Source: Pipra filicauda (taxonomy: Eukaryota; Chordata; Aves; Passeriformes; Pipridae). From it: a stretch of 64,000 nt of DNA. Location: the NCBI RefSeq assembly GCF_003945595.2, contig NW_024104367.1:1257981-1321980 (forward strand), read 5' to 3'. Below the pieces are notes generated by a model. The model did not search any database. It was given only the letters and a program-made list of their open reading frames with translations, and was not told where the DNA came from. Both the position numbers and the translations under genes were made by a program. Below, piece after piece: positions 1-13,927 of the stretch (positions are counted from its first letter, which is position 1; the number at the start of each line of letters is the position of its first letter).

Positions 1-1012
1 GGAAGCAAGGTCAAGTGACATGGGAAGAATTTCAAGATGCTGCTTCCGGCTGTAAGGGAGAAAATTCATGTGGCCAAAGCTCAGCTGGAAGTTGAAGTTG
101 CCAGAAATGTGGGAGATAATTATAAGAATTTCTTCAGATACATTAATGGCAATAGGCAGTATAGAAATGTCATTGGCCTGTTACAGGATGAGGATGGTCA
201 CCTCACAAACAGGAACAGAGACAAGGCAGAGGTATTTAATGCTTTCTTTGCCTCTCTCTTCAGCATGGATGACAGACTAAGGGGGTCTCAGTGCCCTCAG
301 CTGGAGGACTATGGCTGTGAGAATGAACTCCCAGACCCTGAAATTGTGCAGGATCTGCTGCTCCAGCTGGATCCCTACAAATCTATTGGACCTGATGGGA
401 TTCATTCTAGAATCCTCCAAGAACTAGCTGATGTCATTGCAAAACCTCTCTCAGTGATTTTTGGACTGTCTTGGGAATACAGAGAGGTCTCAGCTGACTG
501 GAAGCTGTTGAACATTGTCCCAGTTTTCAGGAAGGGCAAGAAGGAGGACCCTGGAAACTCAAGACCTGTCAGTCTCACTTCAGTGCGTGGTGAAGGAGAA
601 GATTATGAAGAAGATTATTCTGGAAAATATTGAAAAACACCTGAAAGACAAGGCTGTCATCGGTCACAGGCAGCATGGCTTCAAGAGAGGAAAGTCGTGC
701 TTATCAAACCTGATTTCCTTCTATGACAAGGTAACTCACCTGGCAGATCAAGAGAAGCCAGTTGATATAATCTTTTTGGATTTCAGTAAAGTTTTTGATA
801 CTATCTCTCACAGGAGCCTTCTGGACAAAATGTCAAGTCCACAGCTGGATAAACACATGGTGTGGTGGGTGAGCTCAAGAAGCGTTTGGATAACACACTC
901 AGGCACATGGTGTGTGACTCTTTTGGGGCTGGTCCTGTGCAGGGCTAAGAGTGGAATTTGATGATCCTTGTGGGTCCCTTCCAACTCAGCATCTTCTGTG
1001 ATTCTGTGAAGT
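1..1012 (+). mobile_element. CR1 LINE fragment with internal deletion
   Basis: A CR1 retrotransposon piece that enters from the left edge of the window. The first ~865 bases encode part of the CR1 ORF2 protein. The sequence then jumps, around 866-871, straight into the CR1 3' untranslated region (GAGCTCAAGAAGCGTTTGGA) and ends in the family's short terminal repeat, here TTCTGTGATTCTGTGAA near 998-1012. The rest of the reverse transcriptase, including the catalytic Y-x-D-D region, is missing, so the copy is dead. The 5' part lies outside the window. Family assignment rests on the protein motifs and the 3' tail; the subfamily was not determined. Confidence 0.9.
37..868 (+). pseudogene. CR1 ORF2 remnant (linker and N-terminal RT), frameshifted
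   Basis: Broken coding remains of the CR1 endonuclease/reverse-transcriptase polyprotein. The first frame (37 to about 600) carries the region before the RT with KSIGPDGIH and GKKEDPGNSRPVSLTSV. After a net frameshift between about 585 and 605 the reading continues in another frame with KDKAVIGHRQHGFKRGKSCLSNL and RT motif A, IFLDFSKVFDTISH (about 770-812). It stops aligning at LLDKMSSPQLDKH (about 855), where the internal deletion begins. The catalytic motif C is absent. The motifs and their order are those of non-LTR retrotransposons of the CR1 clade. No function is expected. Confidence 0.88.
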
Positions 1013-4000
1013 AACCTTCTGTGATACTGGGAAGTAACTTCATCTATGCAGAAGCTGGTGACAGGTGAGGATGTTCCACAGCATTTGAATTTCTGAGCAT
1101 CACTGCCACTAATTTTTTATGTTAGCAGGCCACAGCAAGTCTTCCTTCCAGCCTGTCATGCTTCAGGCCTGTAGATACTGCTTACAGGATATAAGCATTA
1201 TCTATATATAATATAAGTAAGATAGATAGATAGATAGATTATCTATATCTGTATAAGGATATAGGATATAGTATATAAAGATGATCAATTGTTTTTGAAA
1301 GTGTATTTTCTGCTCGTAACAAGGAAGAAACTTAGACCAGGGTTCAGATGGATGGTGAGACAAGAACACCACTGAGAACAGAAGGAGCTTAGGCTGGATT
1401 TCAGCTTAGGTATTTCAGCTGGTACCTAAAGACTGATGTGATAAACCTCAGATTAATTGTTGTAATAAGAGTACAGAGACACGAGAATGACTAATAAATA
1501 CATATGGGAAGTTGCAAATTTCTCAAGAAGCATTTGCATGTCTGCATCTTTCCAGTTACAACTGAGGCAAAAAAATCCCACATTCGATGTCATCTGCACG
1601 TTCACTGCTTAGACTGTCATTGAAATGATTAAGAAGGTGACATGGAGGGTTTTTTCAGCTTTTTATTGACTGGTATCAATTACTAAGGCTGGCAAATGAC
1701 TCTGCCTGAAAGATTAGTCCCAAGTTTATAATTCAGATGAAAAAAAACCCAGCACGATGGATTTCCCTTCCCTGCCAGCCCACTTGTGTTGAATAGTTCC
1801 AGCAGCATTTTCTCTGTGATGCACAGTAATGCTGTTATTTGGTTCCTCTGTCAGGCCAACAGTGCCGGCTGCCATCATGCCTTGACATTCAGGACCTGAA
1901 CTCCCTCCTCCTTTGTTTCACCTCTGTGCAGAAAAAGCAGGTACAGAAGCTCCACTGGATTTATTTTTAACCAGCTTATTTACCTTGCTCCATCTGTTCA
2001 AAGCAAACAAACATTGTGAACGGGATAGGTGAGAGGCTGAACTGGATGTATACAGAGGTAATTACCTCTGTTATATTTTATTCAACTCCTGATCTTCAAA
2101 TTTAATAAACAAGGACTTATTTCGGGTGCAGATGAAGAGCATACTTTCTTCTTTCATTCTTTCTTTGAAATATAAGAACATCCCAAATGGAAGCAAGGAA
2201 TTTCAGAAGTAGCTACTCATTTTGACTATGTTTTTATATATTGAGTTTGGAGTAGCTTAATAGACATTTTCAGCAATGCTGTATCTTTGTGGTTGTATTC
2301 AATATAAATTGGATGTGTATGGCCATCACAGCTTCTTGGCAGCCAAAGACACCTCTCAGGAAGCTTTGGGAAAAATTACTTACCCTTTCTCTGAAAAACA
2401 GAAGTCAGATAAAATGCTGGTGAACTGTGGACTTCCCATCCCTTCTCTTCTGCTGCTGATAACAGAGGAGAAAAAGCTATAATTATTTGTTCCTGCCACT
2501 GTGTGAAATCAAAATCCTGTCTTCCCCGAAGGACCTATTTGGAGTGAACTGTTTCCTATAACTGAGCTTGGGGTTTCCCCCACCACAAAGTACTCCTTTT
2601 ATCTTCCTTTTTTATGTGCAGTGTCTTCCAGCTGAGAAAACCCCAGCTCCTTTTGTCCACAGCCACTTAACTTTTGGTAGGCCTAGTTCCAGATTCCCCA
2701 GGAAAACTGTCTGTTTGATCTTCACTGAGACTCAACAATCCCGTTTTTGGTTTCACAGAGATTTAAAAAATTTGACTTGATAAAATACCCCAACACGTGT
2801 GTCCACAGCCACAGAGTGAGCTGCTGTCTGAGCTTGCCTGAAACTAGAGCTCAGGACTTGTTAAATTAGTTTAACATCAGTCTACACAGATCATCTAGAC
2901 CACCACCTCCCTCAAGGACAGGGAAATACTTCCCATGTCATAAACTTCCTTTTTGGTATAGGGTGATCAGACACATAATTGTCTGAAAGAGGAACAATGC
3001 TGTTCTTCTACAGGCTCCAGCTCTGAAGGTCATGAGGAGAAGGCAGGACTCACTTCAATTGATAATGACAGAAAATATTCATTCAAATACATTCAGTGTG
3101 TCAAGTGGCACTTTAAAAACCCTTTGAGGGCAAGACGGACACAGCTGCAGGCGACTGCTTCTGTCTAGGCAGGAACAGGGCACAGAGGGGTCACATTTGC
3201 TCAGGCCTGAATCATCTCGCCCAAATCACATTAGAAAGATCTTTCTAAAGGCTTCTTGAGAGAGATCAGATATGACAACCTCAAATTCAACTCTTTAAAC
3301 TAGGACAGAGAAAATATCGTAAGTTTACAGAATTGTAATAGATAAAATCTTTGCAGTAGTTCAAAAGGATACAAGCCCAGAGGATCTGTTTTTCAGGAAA
3401 TACACTTTAGCTGCTGTTGCATATCACAAATAACTGTAACTTCATACAAAGCCTTTTTCAGAGTGGTTCTCCCAGTTGTCTTCACTGCAGACTGCAAAGA
3501 GTGTTCAGGGTCAGTGGGCTATGTCAGGAATTGCCTCTGAGGAGCTTTGTGAGATTAAAAGTTGGAGTTCTTTTCACTTTAGAAGTTATTTTCTGTTCCA
3601 AAGAATAGTTTCAAGATCAAATTTTATGTGGGGTTAGCCATGATGCTTCCTTCATTACAGTTCCCCACGTGTGCTGAGATGGGCTAACTGCTTCAACAGG
3701 AACGTGCTGGCTCAAAGTCTTGCTGTGTATTTTAGTTCTCCCCATGCCAACACACATAAGGAGTTTTCTCGCCCCCAGTGAAATGTCTTTTACTTCCCGA
3801 AATCAACACACACTGTGCTGAAGTCAGAGCAGCCACCATCAGTATTTTAGCCACTGAAAATGAAAATAAAACCCAATCTGATATGGCAGAAGCTGCAATT
3901 GCTAAAAAATCCCTTTGGCAATTTTCATTTTAATGACCTCCTCTGCTGATATCAGAAGGTTATGGCCTGGCAGCTTCCAATTTCTGCACTCACTGCCTGT

Positions 4001-4895
4001 CTAAAGTCACGCTGCCTTTCTTTAAAATGATTCTAAGACTTTTCCCTGGACTGATTCATTTAACAACACTCTTCAATGGTATTTAAAGGCACTTAGACAT
4101 GCTCATGAATTAACCTTCATAACCTCCATTACGAATTCATGAGTGTCATACTTACTACACAAATTAGTTATTGTTAGATGTTCAAACAATCAATTTCACA
4201 CTTTCTTTCATGCTCTGGGCTTACAAAAATATTTACAGAGCTCTCTCATTAGCTTTTCTCAAATCCTTTATTAAAATTTCTTTTGCCACAATAGAGAAGC
4301 CTTGGCAACAGCTCCTGCCCTGTACTGGCTGCCTATCACACTCATCAGGATTGCTTCACCATTGCCTTAAATTCCCCTCCGTGACTGTACCCATCTGTTG
4401 TTTCATGTCTTATGCCTCAGAAGCAATTTGGGACAGGATTAGCTTTTCATTTCAGACTTTCATTGCTTCAGTCACAATGGGATCATTTTCTGTGACTGAA
4501 ATCCAACATGCAACGTGCACAGTAGTGAACAAATGAGGAGACAGATAGGGAAAGGCAAAATGCTCAAAATATCCTGTGAAAGCTGGGAGTCAGGGCACTG
4601 TTCATCTTTCTGTGTCTGCATCCTTTTTCTCACACTTGTCATCCTTCTCCTTAAAGGGGAATTCCAGGCATTCTAGCAAGGATGAAAAATCAAATTTAAA
4701 AAAAGGAAGGAAGATTACCAGGGGTAAATCTAGGGAAGGGGAAGAGTAACTCCTCCAGTTTTCCAAAAGCTCCTATGAAAATGAGCTAAGCTCATCTAAA
4801 ACGTGTCATGGGCGTCTTTAACCACTAGGAGCCGTATTCAGACCATCTCCCGCCTGTAACGGACCTGGCAAATTTTAGCATTTAGGTCAGGGGAA
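1013..4895. other. Unannotated non-coding stretch
   Basis: No gene or recognisable mobile element was found. It holds a GATA microsatellite in an AT-rich patch (1197-1285) and a perfect 18-bp palindrome at 3231-3248 centred on AGATCT. The open frames here are short and show no protein family that I recognise. Confidence 0.5.
1197..1285. repeat. AT-rich patch with (GATA)n microsatellite
   Basis: About five GATA units at 1221-1239 sit within TA-rich low-complexity DNA. A simple-sequence repeat and likely length-polymorphic. Confidence 0.85.
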
Positions 4896-4946
4896 CAGAA
4901 TCATAGAATCATTTAGGATGGAAAAGACCTCCAAGTCGAGTCCAAG
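4896..4946 (-). mobile_element. CR1 3' tail remnant
   Basis: About 50 bases of the CR1 3' end in antisense: AGAATCATAGAATCATTTAG, then GGATGGAAAAGACCTCCAAG. Only the extreme 3' end is recognisable; the rest was either never inserted (5' truncation) or has decayed. Confidence 0.7.
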
Positions 4947-7900
4947 CTGTGAAGATCTTCCATCATCCAGGGCTGCCAGATGCTGTAGTCACCTACACCT
5001 CATCCAGACTTGCGTTTGGGACTGCTGAGCTTTCCAGATGCCCAGGAAGGATCAACATGCCCCAGCCTGACCTGAGTCTAAAGCTCATGCTCTATATCCA
5101 GTCTGGCTTTCCTCGCTGTCCCAGTGCAATCCCATCACACCCTGCACAGACAGCCAGTATTGACAGAGCTGGAGGAAGGGGAAGTGGTTCTACTGAATCT
5201 TACACAGAAACTTTTGGCAATGTTTTCAAAGAGGGTTGTAGGCATTTCTGATTCCAGAGGGGTTTGTAGCTACAACTCTGACTTCTCAGGAAGTCACTTC
5301 GGATGAAAGGCCCATTCTCATCAACATCCCACCCTGTTTTCACAAAGCTCTGGATCCACAAAGTTCTGGAGCAGGGGCAAACATGGCTTGGCTGGGATTG
5401 TTAATTGCTGTGAGTTAATATACATTTTTTGCCTTCGATTTGCCTGAAAACCTGATGACATTTGGTATTTGATTGTTTTAAATATTTGTTCTTGCAAAGC
5501 TTGAAATGTGTCTCTTGGAGCATTTTGCACTCCTGTGATATTCAGCATTTAAAAGCTCAGATATCCCAAATGCCTCTAGAAAAGTAAGCCAGGTCTGCTG
5601 CAGAATGACTGGAATGTCTGTCCACTGCCTGGTTACCAAACAGGCTGAAAATATGAGGAGCTTAATGCAAAAAATGCTGATCTTTTCCACTTTCCTCAAT
5701 CAAATTCTGTCCAGTCTAACCAGTTTGCACACACACACGCCTGAAAATTATTTAGAAGCCAAACCTCTTGTTCACTTTTTCACTATCCAAGGAAGTCAAT
5801 AATAAACAAATCTTCATTTAAAATTACATATACAAATTTTTAGACGTTATAGGTGTGATTTATTATAGCAACTTCAACAGCCCCACTCCACTGGCCACCT
5901 CCCTGGAAGCTGAAACCCATCATCCCATATTTCCCAGCCTACTACAGATGTGAACGAAGAGGATTAATTAGTTGACACTTTGAGAGGTATTTAATTTCTG
6001 TGTGATGCCACAGGATTGCAGTGCTGGCCACTTCTCATATAAAGAAGCAGCACTTGATGAACACCTGAATAACCTACAGAGGAAATTTGGTCCCATGAGG
6101 TTTAGAGTTCAACAGGTGTGAGCCAAACAGGTGTGAGAAGAAGTAGCACTGAAGGCATCTTTAGTGAAGTGTGTGGCACGAGGGTGACCAGTGTGTGCAG
6201 TCTGGATGTGGGTTTGAATCAAAGTGCTTTGAGAACCTCAGGCTGAGGGGGTAAATTTGGATGTTCTGTTAAGTAGTATGTGAATTATTTCGAAGATGAG
6301 TCTGCATTTGTAGCATGTGGTGTTGACACATTGATGGCCTTTCCTAAAAGGAAGCAGTGACATGGCTGTGCACCAGGTTTTTTTAAACCAGTTGTGCAGA
6401 GATTTTGTAGCAACCTGTAAAACCTGTAATGTACTTGCACAAGCAATTTTTGAGCACCAGCGAATCCTTGTTTCCTGGAGCCTTGTGCCCTGATTGACTC
6501 AGTCCCAAGCAAAATCACCAAGTGAAGGTTTTCCCAGAATAGCAGCACCTACAAGTTGTCCTTCCCACCCAGAATTCTCTGATGATGCATGAGTTTCCAG
6601 CCATTACTTCAGTAGCTTTGCTTACAGGTGCTTTTTTTTTCTACCTGTCTTCCTATTTTCACAGAGATGGCATGAACTTCTGTTCAGGATTTTGCCCTTC
6701 TGTCTTATTTGACTGAAAACAGATTTAAATGTTATTAGCAAGAGAAGAAAGGATGGGAAAATCCATCAGGTGCCGTAGTTCTGCAAGTCTCCATATGAAA
6801 CCAATCAGAAAATAAGGAATTAAACTCCAGCCAGCATCAGAGAAAGACAGGAAGGCACAGCTGTCATCAGACAGAATGAAAATGCTCTGACAGTAAAAAA
6901 TAACAACTTTTCCACTCTCTGTGCAGGTCTCTTTCCAGGTAGCACTGAACATCCAAATACAACCTTTCCTCTGGATTTTTTTGCTCAGTTTGCATATGCT
7001 GTTGCTGTACTCAGGAAGCATCTAGGTCTTTATCTGATCTCTGTGGCAAAAAAGCAAGAATAGACAGGTAAATTTGCAAAATCTGCTTTTTATTTCTCTG
7101 CTTAGAGAAAATAAATTCTGTTGAGGGGGCACGGAGAGAAGGTCTGACAACATTCTGGAGACAACGCGAAGCCTCCTTTGGCTACATTTTCAGTAGAAAA
7201 ACATTCACTGTCACAATGTTAATTGTGTCACACACATCCACACCTTCCTATGCTTTTCCAGGAGTTCATACTGGCTGCTGCAGACCCAGCTCTGGTGGAA
7301 CCCTCCCTGCTCTGCAGGGTTAATGTCTGCAGACAAGTGCAGAATCATTTGTTTCTGCTCAGCTGCAGGGACAATGCAGACACAGTTATGTGCAAACAAC
7401 TCCTCCTCTTGTGGGCAGCAAGTCACATGCCTGACATTAAGTGTAAATCATGTGCAATCTCATCTCTGGCCCTTGTCCAAATCCCTGTCTTCCCTCACAT
7501 ATCCAAACATACAGCATTAGGTCGCACTGACCACCCCACTTGAAACTCTCTTTAGTTTACTGAAGTAAAGGACCACTTTGGTCTTTGCCAGCACACAGGT
7601 GGGAAAAGCCTTCTCGGTCCCAAATTACTCTCAGAAGGCAGCACACTTAAGCATCTTACCACATTGCCAGACCATCTTTACTTCTAAAAACAGTTCACAT
7701 ACCTCTTGCCAGGCTTGGCAGAGCCTGGCCCCTATGGGCTAGCAGTCATGGGTAGCAGGTGGCCTGAATTGCCCTCCTGAACTCAGGACACCCCGTTGTT
7801 CCATCTGTCACTGACACCATAAGGGATGCCCACCCTATACATTATGCCTGCCATGGAGGGTGAGCTGCCCAGCTGGGGCTGGGGTCTGCTTGCTGGTTTC

Positions 7901-10900
7901 TCCAGCCCTCTCATTTCTCTGTCCCCAGATCACTGAGCACAAGGATCAGCTGAACCAGAGGAAGCAGGAGCTGAACAGCAATTAGGAGCAGCTCAGTGCC
8001 ATCCCAGCCCTCCTGACCAGGTTCTGACTCCAGGGTCTCCTAAAGCCTTTGACCCTTGGCTAAAGGGTACCTTGTGGTGTAATCAGCAGGACCAGGTTTA
8101 ATACGTGATTTGAACACAGCCACAGTAAGCAGGTGGGCGAAGTCTTTAAATATAATAATTAAATATATGTAATTATAGATATTTAGACTCATTCTAGGAG
8201 GTTGTTAAGATCCAGCTGTGAAATTTTTGTGCTTGACAGTCCAAATGCTGTTTGTGCACATCCCAAATAGTGCAAGGGGCCAGCACAGCACACTACACTT
8301 CACCTGGAAAGAATCCCCTCCAGGCTCCCATGGGAGCAGAGGTTGGTTGTATCCATGACTCAGTAGAGCATGAGGGGAGCTGAGTGCCATCCTCTCACTT
8401 GACAGGCTCTGAGATGTGGACACTTGCTATTTAATATTCTGGCTAGAGGTTGTAGCACTTCAGATATGCTTTTTAACTTCAAAAAAAAGCACACCTGACA
8501 GCACAAATTAGTCACAGCTAAGGAAAACCTAAGAAAATGCATTAAAATTAGAGCAAAGACTTGGCTCCCAGGAGAGACTAGTGTTTTCATTAGCTGCAAA
8601 GTACAGATAAGATTCTGTGGCTGTTTCCTATTTACATTTTGAGAACCAGAGTTGCTGGATATTCCCTTCAACCAGGAGCTCTGGAGTGCTTCACACCCCA
8701 GTTGTTTTCCATGATTTCTACACTAATCACTTCTCTTCTGGAAAATTCAGTTCAAGCCCATGTCTACCTCTAACACAGGGAATTTTTGAGGATCTGAGGT
8801 ATATTCTTTATGCATCAGTCTATTTTTGTATCTTTAAAACATTTTCCTGCTGCGTGGGTCTGCAACAAAGTCCTTACCTCCCGAGGTACAATAGGGAAGG
8901 AAACCCAGAGGGAAATGTCCCTTTTGCAGGTTGTGGGGAGGCCTTGTGAGCCAAAACACAGATGAGGTTGAAAGGACTCACAGGAGTGCCAGAGGTGTCC
9001 ACCTCTCACCGCTCGTGCCGCACCGCTGCAGCTGGAGCAGGATATTTTGCCAGGAAGGAAATCACCTTCTCACCCCTGGTGGGATTTCCCCTGGTTTGCA
9101 GATGGCTCTGGTGTGACACAAAAGTCCCATTGCTTCCTAAGCCATTCCTCATCCTCCTCCAGTGCCATCAGCAGCCTCACTGCTGAGTCTGCTCTCAGGT
9201 TTTACAGGGAGCAAAACGCTGCTGGGCAACTCTATCAGCCCTGCCCAGGCAGTGGGATGAGCAAGGATCTGGCTCCAGCAAGGAAACCGTAGGACCTTTA
9301 GTTCATGGTCCAGCTCTAGTACTCTGCCAAGGAAGGATTTCACTGAGTTATGTTCAGGACCAGTAATTAGACTGTTTCCAGATGCTGCTCAGAGAGGGAC
9401 TCTGAAGGAGGAAAGGAGGTGGTGAATTTAATAGTTTTATAAAAGGTTTGTTTTCTGACAGCTGGACTGGTTTTAAACAGCCTGGCAAAACCTTAACTCA
9501 GTTTTAAAGATGTGCTTTACTACGAAGTGATTCTGCTACCAAAAAAAACCCAACTGGGGAAATAAACTGGTTTTTTATACAAATATTTCAAATTATCATT
9601 CTAGCAGAGGAAGTGAGAAAAAAGGCCAGCTCAAAATTTCACACTGTCTTCCCCATGGAGAATAATCCATCACTGTCTACAACATGCAGTGCAGGTGGAT
9701 GGGAAAGGAGGAGGTGAGGTCCTGATGGACCAGGACACGGGAGTTGAGATGCAGAAGGAAGATTGCACATTCTTTGGTGTTATGATGTATGAAGGCAGTG
9801 CTTAGCCAGCAGTGATGCCCCAAAAGCACAGAATACCACATGGTTTTCATAATAAAAGCAGAATTATAGCCATGAAGGAACAATTAGTTTAAAGGACAGA
9901 TAAATTAAAGTTTGGCTGTTTACCTGAAGCCTCATATCAACACATTAATCAGGTGGAGAACAAGGGACGGATCCCAGAGTGAGGGAAACGGACAGTGCCA
10001 AACCCAGGTCTATGCAGATAAATCATCACAGAGGAAGAACATTAACATTAATTTAGTAATGAATATTAATTTGTGTCCCTGTGCTTTTTAGGGGCTTGAG
10101 ATAAATCCTGTTTGGGGTGTATCTACCAGAGTCCTGTGCAGTGCTGGGGAATTCGCTCCTGAAATTCAGGGCTGAATCAGGAACTGTGTGGTCATATAGA
10201 CAAGAATCTACAGCTATATATATATAAAGATTTACACTTTGGAGAGGTGGCAGTCACACTCTGTAATAGCTTTAAACTGCTTAAACTTTGTAATGAAGTG
10301 GACTGAAAATGTGAGGTGAGGGAAATGGGCTGCACAAGGATGAGTGACTCTGGACCAAGGTGAGTAAGGTGACCTCTGAGTAAGGTGACTGAAAGTAAGG
10401 ATTTGAGCTAGAGATCCTGAAAAGACACTGGATCAGGACAAGACCTGGGAGATTTCATGGCTGAGCATGACTACCCTTTCCATTGCAGCTGGGATGGCAG
10501 TCTCCTGCCTGAGCTGTTGCTGTAAGCATGGGGGCTCATTCCTGGTGGCAAATGTGTTTCTTTCCACACACCTGGAACAATTCTGTGCCTGCAGCACCCC
10601 ATTTCCCCTCTCGTGTGGCTTTCAGATAGGTCCTGGACGATGCAGCACTTGATGTTCCTGGTTGTGAACTGCCACACGAAGTGCAGAAGCACCTTGTACA
10701 GGCTGAGGTACCTGCCAGACCATCTGCCCCCACCTTCACCCTTCTTAAGGCAGCACCTCTTGCCTTTTGTGTTGTGGCCCTTTGGCACGTGGCCTCTCCC
10801 TGCTTCCCATACTACAGAGGGAGGCAGTTTTTAAACTCTCCTGAGGTCCTTTCCCTTCCTCCCTCTGCATAGGCATCGCTGCCCATCCACTGCAGCAGCA

Positions 10901-13900
10901 CTGGATACCAGCGCTGTGAGTAAAGGCTGGGAGACTACCAGCAGAGGAAATGCTTTGAAAATGAGATCTCTTACTTCTGTGCAGAGAAACAGGCTATTTT
11001 GGGAGCAGATTGTGTTGGAGATATGGGCTGGGACAGGATTACTGCAGCTGCTGAAGGACATGCTGCTGTACCGAGAGCTTCCCAATAAGCAAGGCCAATA
11101 GATGTCACATAAAGAAACCCTCCAGGTTCATCAGTTCCTCTCCTCTCTCTTTGGCATGGCCTCTGGACTCAGACATGGAGTTTCCCCAGCCCCAGAGACC
11201 ACCTCTGGTTTACAGCAATGTAAGAGACCAATCCCACCATTCCCATCTTCCCAAAAGAATAAAAGTTTCACACAGGTTCCAAATTACAGTAGAAAGGGTT
11301 GTCCTGCTGTGAGTCTGAGGGCAACACAGAGGACCGTGGTAACACTAAGTTCCAGCAGTCCTGGGCATGTTTAACAAGTGTTAAGAAAAATTCAGTCCTG
11401 AGCAGCTCCCAAGGCAATAACACCCCATTGTCTGCCTGAGATTCACTGATTCCTCCTCCAGCTGCAGCTCCCCAGACATTTAAATGACGTCTGATAATTA
11501 AACATGCTGTGAAAGCAGCTACAGTGCTTGTCAAAGCTCTGTTGGGTTTCACCAGAGATGCTTCAGCTGAAACCTTCAGTTCTTCAATTTCTGGTGAGTG
11601 GTCTGTTGGGACTGGCAGGGCACAAATGTTTGTCATCACCTGCATCTTCAGTGCACAGGCCCCATCTGCCAAGGCAGCAGTCTCCAGCCTGCAATCCCTA
11701 AAGCAATCCCAGTAGCCTGACTTAGTGTATAATTCCCCAAGCTAAATCCACGAGCAGGAGGAGCTGCAAGCCAGGCTGCAGAGCCCTGCAGACCTCTGTC
11801 CGTCATCGTGCTGAACGGCCGCTCCGAGAATTACCTGCAGATTTATTACCCTTCACTGTAACTTGAGAAGAACGTTGCTGTCTCTATTCTCACAGAGATT
11901 TACAGCTCATTCTGCCTAGAAATGAGGCTTTTTTCTTTTTTTAATTGAGTGATCTGTCTTTTGGGGAAATATTTTATTTTGTGCTGCATGTTTCAAGGTC
12001 TTTGACTGTGTCACTTCCACTTTATTTAACCACCCTGTCACACCAGCCTTGTACTCTCCCTGCTCCACTATCCATGGCAACCTTCATGGCTCATACATTT
12101 ATTTTTCCTTGACTCAGCTCCGTGATTCTTCCCAAACTGACTCTAGAGACTGGAATGTATAGATAAGTCCTAATTTAGGACTTATCTACATGGGAGACTG
12201 TTCCAGAGATTTTGGGGTAACTCCTCTCTGTGGAAAGCCTTGCTGTGCCATCCGTGTGCACAGCTGGGAGTTACACCACAGAGCTGTCATAGTTCACTGT
12301 GCCTCTGTGCCACAATAAATTAGTACAAGCACTGACTCAGGAAAAGTCCTTGGCTATTACTGGAGAAAGGTCAGCTGAGAACTGCGTTCACTGTGTGTCC
12401 GCATCCAAAAAGCAAACGTAGACAGGGCTATATAAAGGATGGGCTGAAGGGTTATATAATTCAGTTACACAATGTATGTGATTGCTGTCAGCGGAAGACG
12501 GTCTCCAGTGCTTGTTAGTCTGTTTCAAAAATAAATAACAGGACTGGGGAGTTCAGGGACAAGCAGCGTTCTTACAGCGATGAACAAAAAAAAGTAAAGG
12601 ATTGGAGCCATTTATCTGGGAAGGAAGGGTAAGATGCGATAAATCAAACCATGAGCGGTCTAGGACATGTGGCTTAAGAATGCCTGCTTTCCCCTTTCAT
12701 AAAATAAAAGAGCAAAGTGTCATTTGAAGAGATGAGAAATAGCAAATTACAATTTTGCAGCAGCACTTGCCCGACATCCTTACAAACCACAGAGCTCTGG
12801 AATTTACTGAAAACCCAGAACATGGGAAATCTTGATGTGGTAACAGGAACGTATACAGTTGCAACACGGAAAGCTAAAAAATAAAACCCAAAAAAGAGAA
12901 GGGAGATGAATGCTTTGGTATCTGTTATATATAGGGGATTGATAATACACCATCAGGGAAAAAGAGATATCGAGGCTTGCCTCCACCCTCTACTGATGTC
13001 TCCATTACTAAACCCTCTCAGAAACAAGCAATCCCACCAAATGACCATGGATCCAACAGTATAGTGATGTCTGTGTTCCCAAGGAACAATAACAGCACTG
13101 AAGGCAAAGGAGCTGCCTCTTATTTCCAGGAATGTGTAACGTCTGCCTATTGTGCCCTTGCTGATACTTGCCATGGCCGTGCACACTGGAGCCACTGTTC
13201 ACAAACAACTTCCAAAGATGTCAGTTCAGCCAGTGAAAAATATTATGTCTGAAGGAGCTCAGATTTGGTGAACTTTCATCAAATCTGAATTCTATCTCTG
13301 GTTGCCCTGGAAACACTGAGATGCTGAAGGCACCTCATCTCAGAGCAGCTTTTCCAAGGGGTTTCCTCAGGCTCCTCTCAGCCCCTGCAGCCCTTGCTGA
13401 GACACCAACCAGAGCATCAGTTTGACTCAGCAACTGCAGGGTGGGTCAGATTGCTCCTTCCTGGATTTACCATTGGTTCATATCCAGCCCAGACCTTTTG
13501 AGCTGAGTTTTCTTAGTCCAGATGCACATCTGTGCCATATGGCAGCTGCACCTGGCTGTGGGTCCCTCATTCCCCCAGATGGATGTCTCAGGTTTGCCCT
13601 GACAAAGTGGCAGAGGGAACTCAGGCAGTTCAAACCCATCCCAGAAGAAAGTGAACAGTGAAAGCACTTCTGCTACCAAGCACACCGCTGCTCTCCAGTT
13701 GCATTGTGAGTTACATGAAGCTGGGAAACTGTACCAATTATAGATTTCATTCAGATTTATGTGTGCTAGGTGCCCCTCGGACCAGAACCCCATTTTATCC
13801 TGCTCTAAGGGATGATATTTAGTGGCCAAGTTTCTCCCTCAATCCCAAGGTGTTTTACAAAACTCTAATGACAAATTCATGCAACCACAATCTAAATCCT

Positions 13901-13927
13901 GAGATTATGGGACATAATAGGAATTAA
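4947..13927. other. Long unannotated stretch
   Basis: Nine kilobases without a recognised gene. It includes an exon-like segment with a stop codon (about 7932-8027), AT-rich patches at 8145-8190 and 10210-10232, and a perfect 14-bp inverted repeat at 12160-12188. None of the short open frames has recognisable domains. Confidence 0.45.
12160..12188. repeat. Perfect inverted repeat, 14-bp arms
   Basis: Arms TAGATAAGTCCTAA (12160-12173) and its exact complement (12175-12188) are separated by a single base. It would form a tight hairpin or cruciform. No larger element boundaries were seen around it. Confidence 0.9.

Noticed and set aside
5711..5720. Short CA repeat
   Set aside because: Only about five units; too short to be worth annotating.
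11268..11672. 134-codon minus-strand open frame
   Set aside because: No family resemblance and no supporting splice or promoter context; treated as chance.
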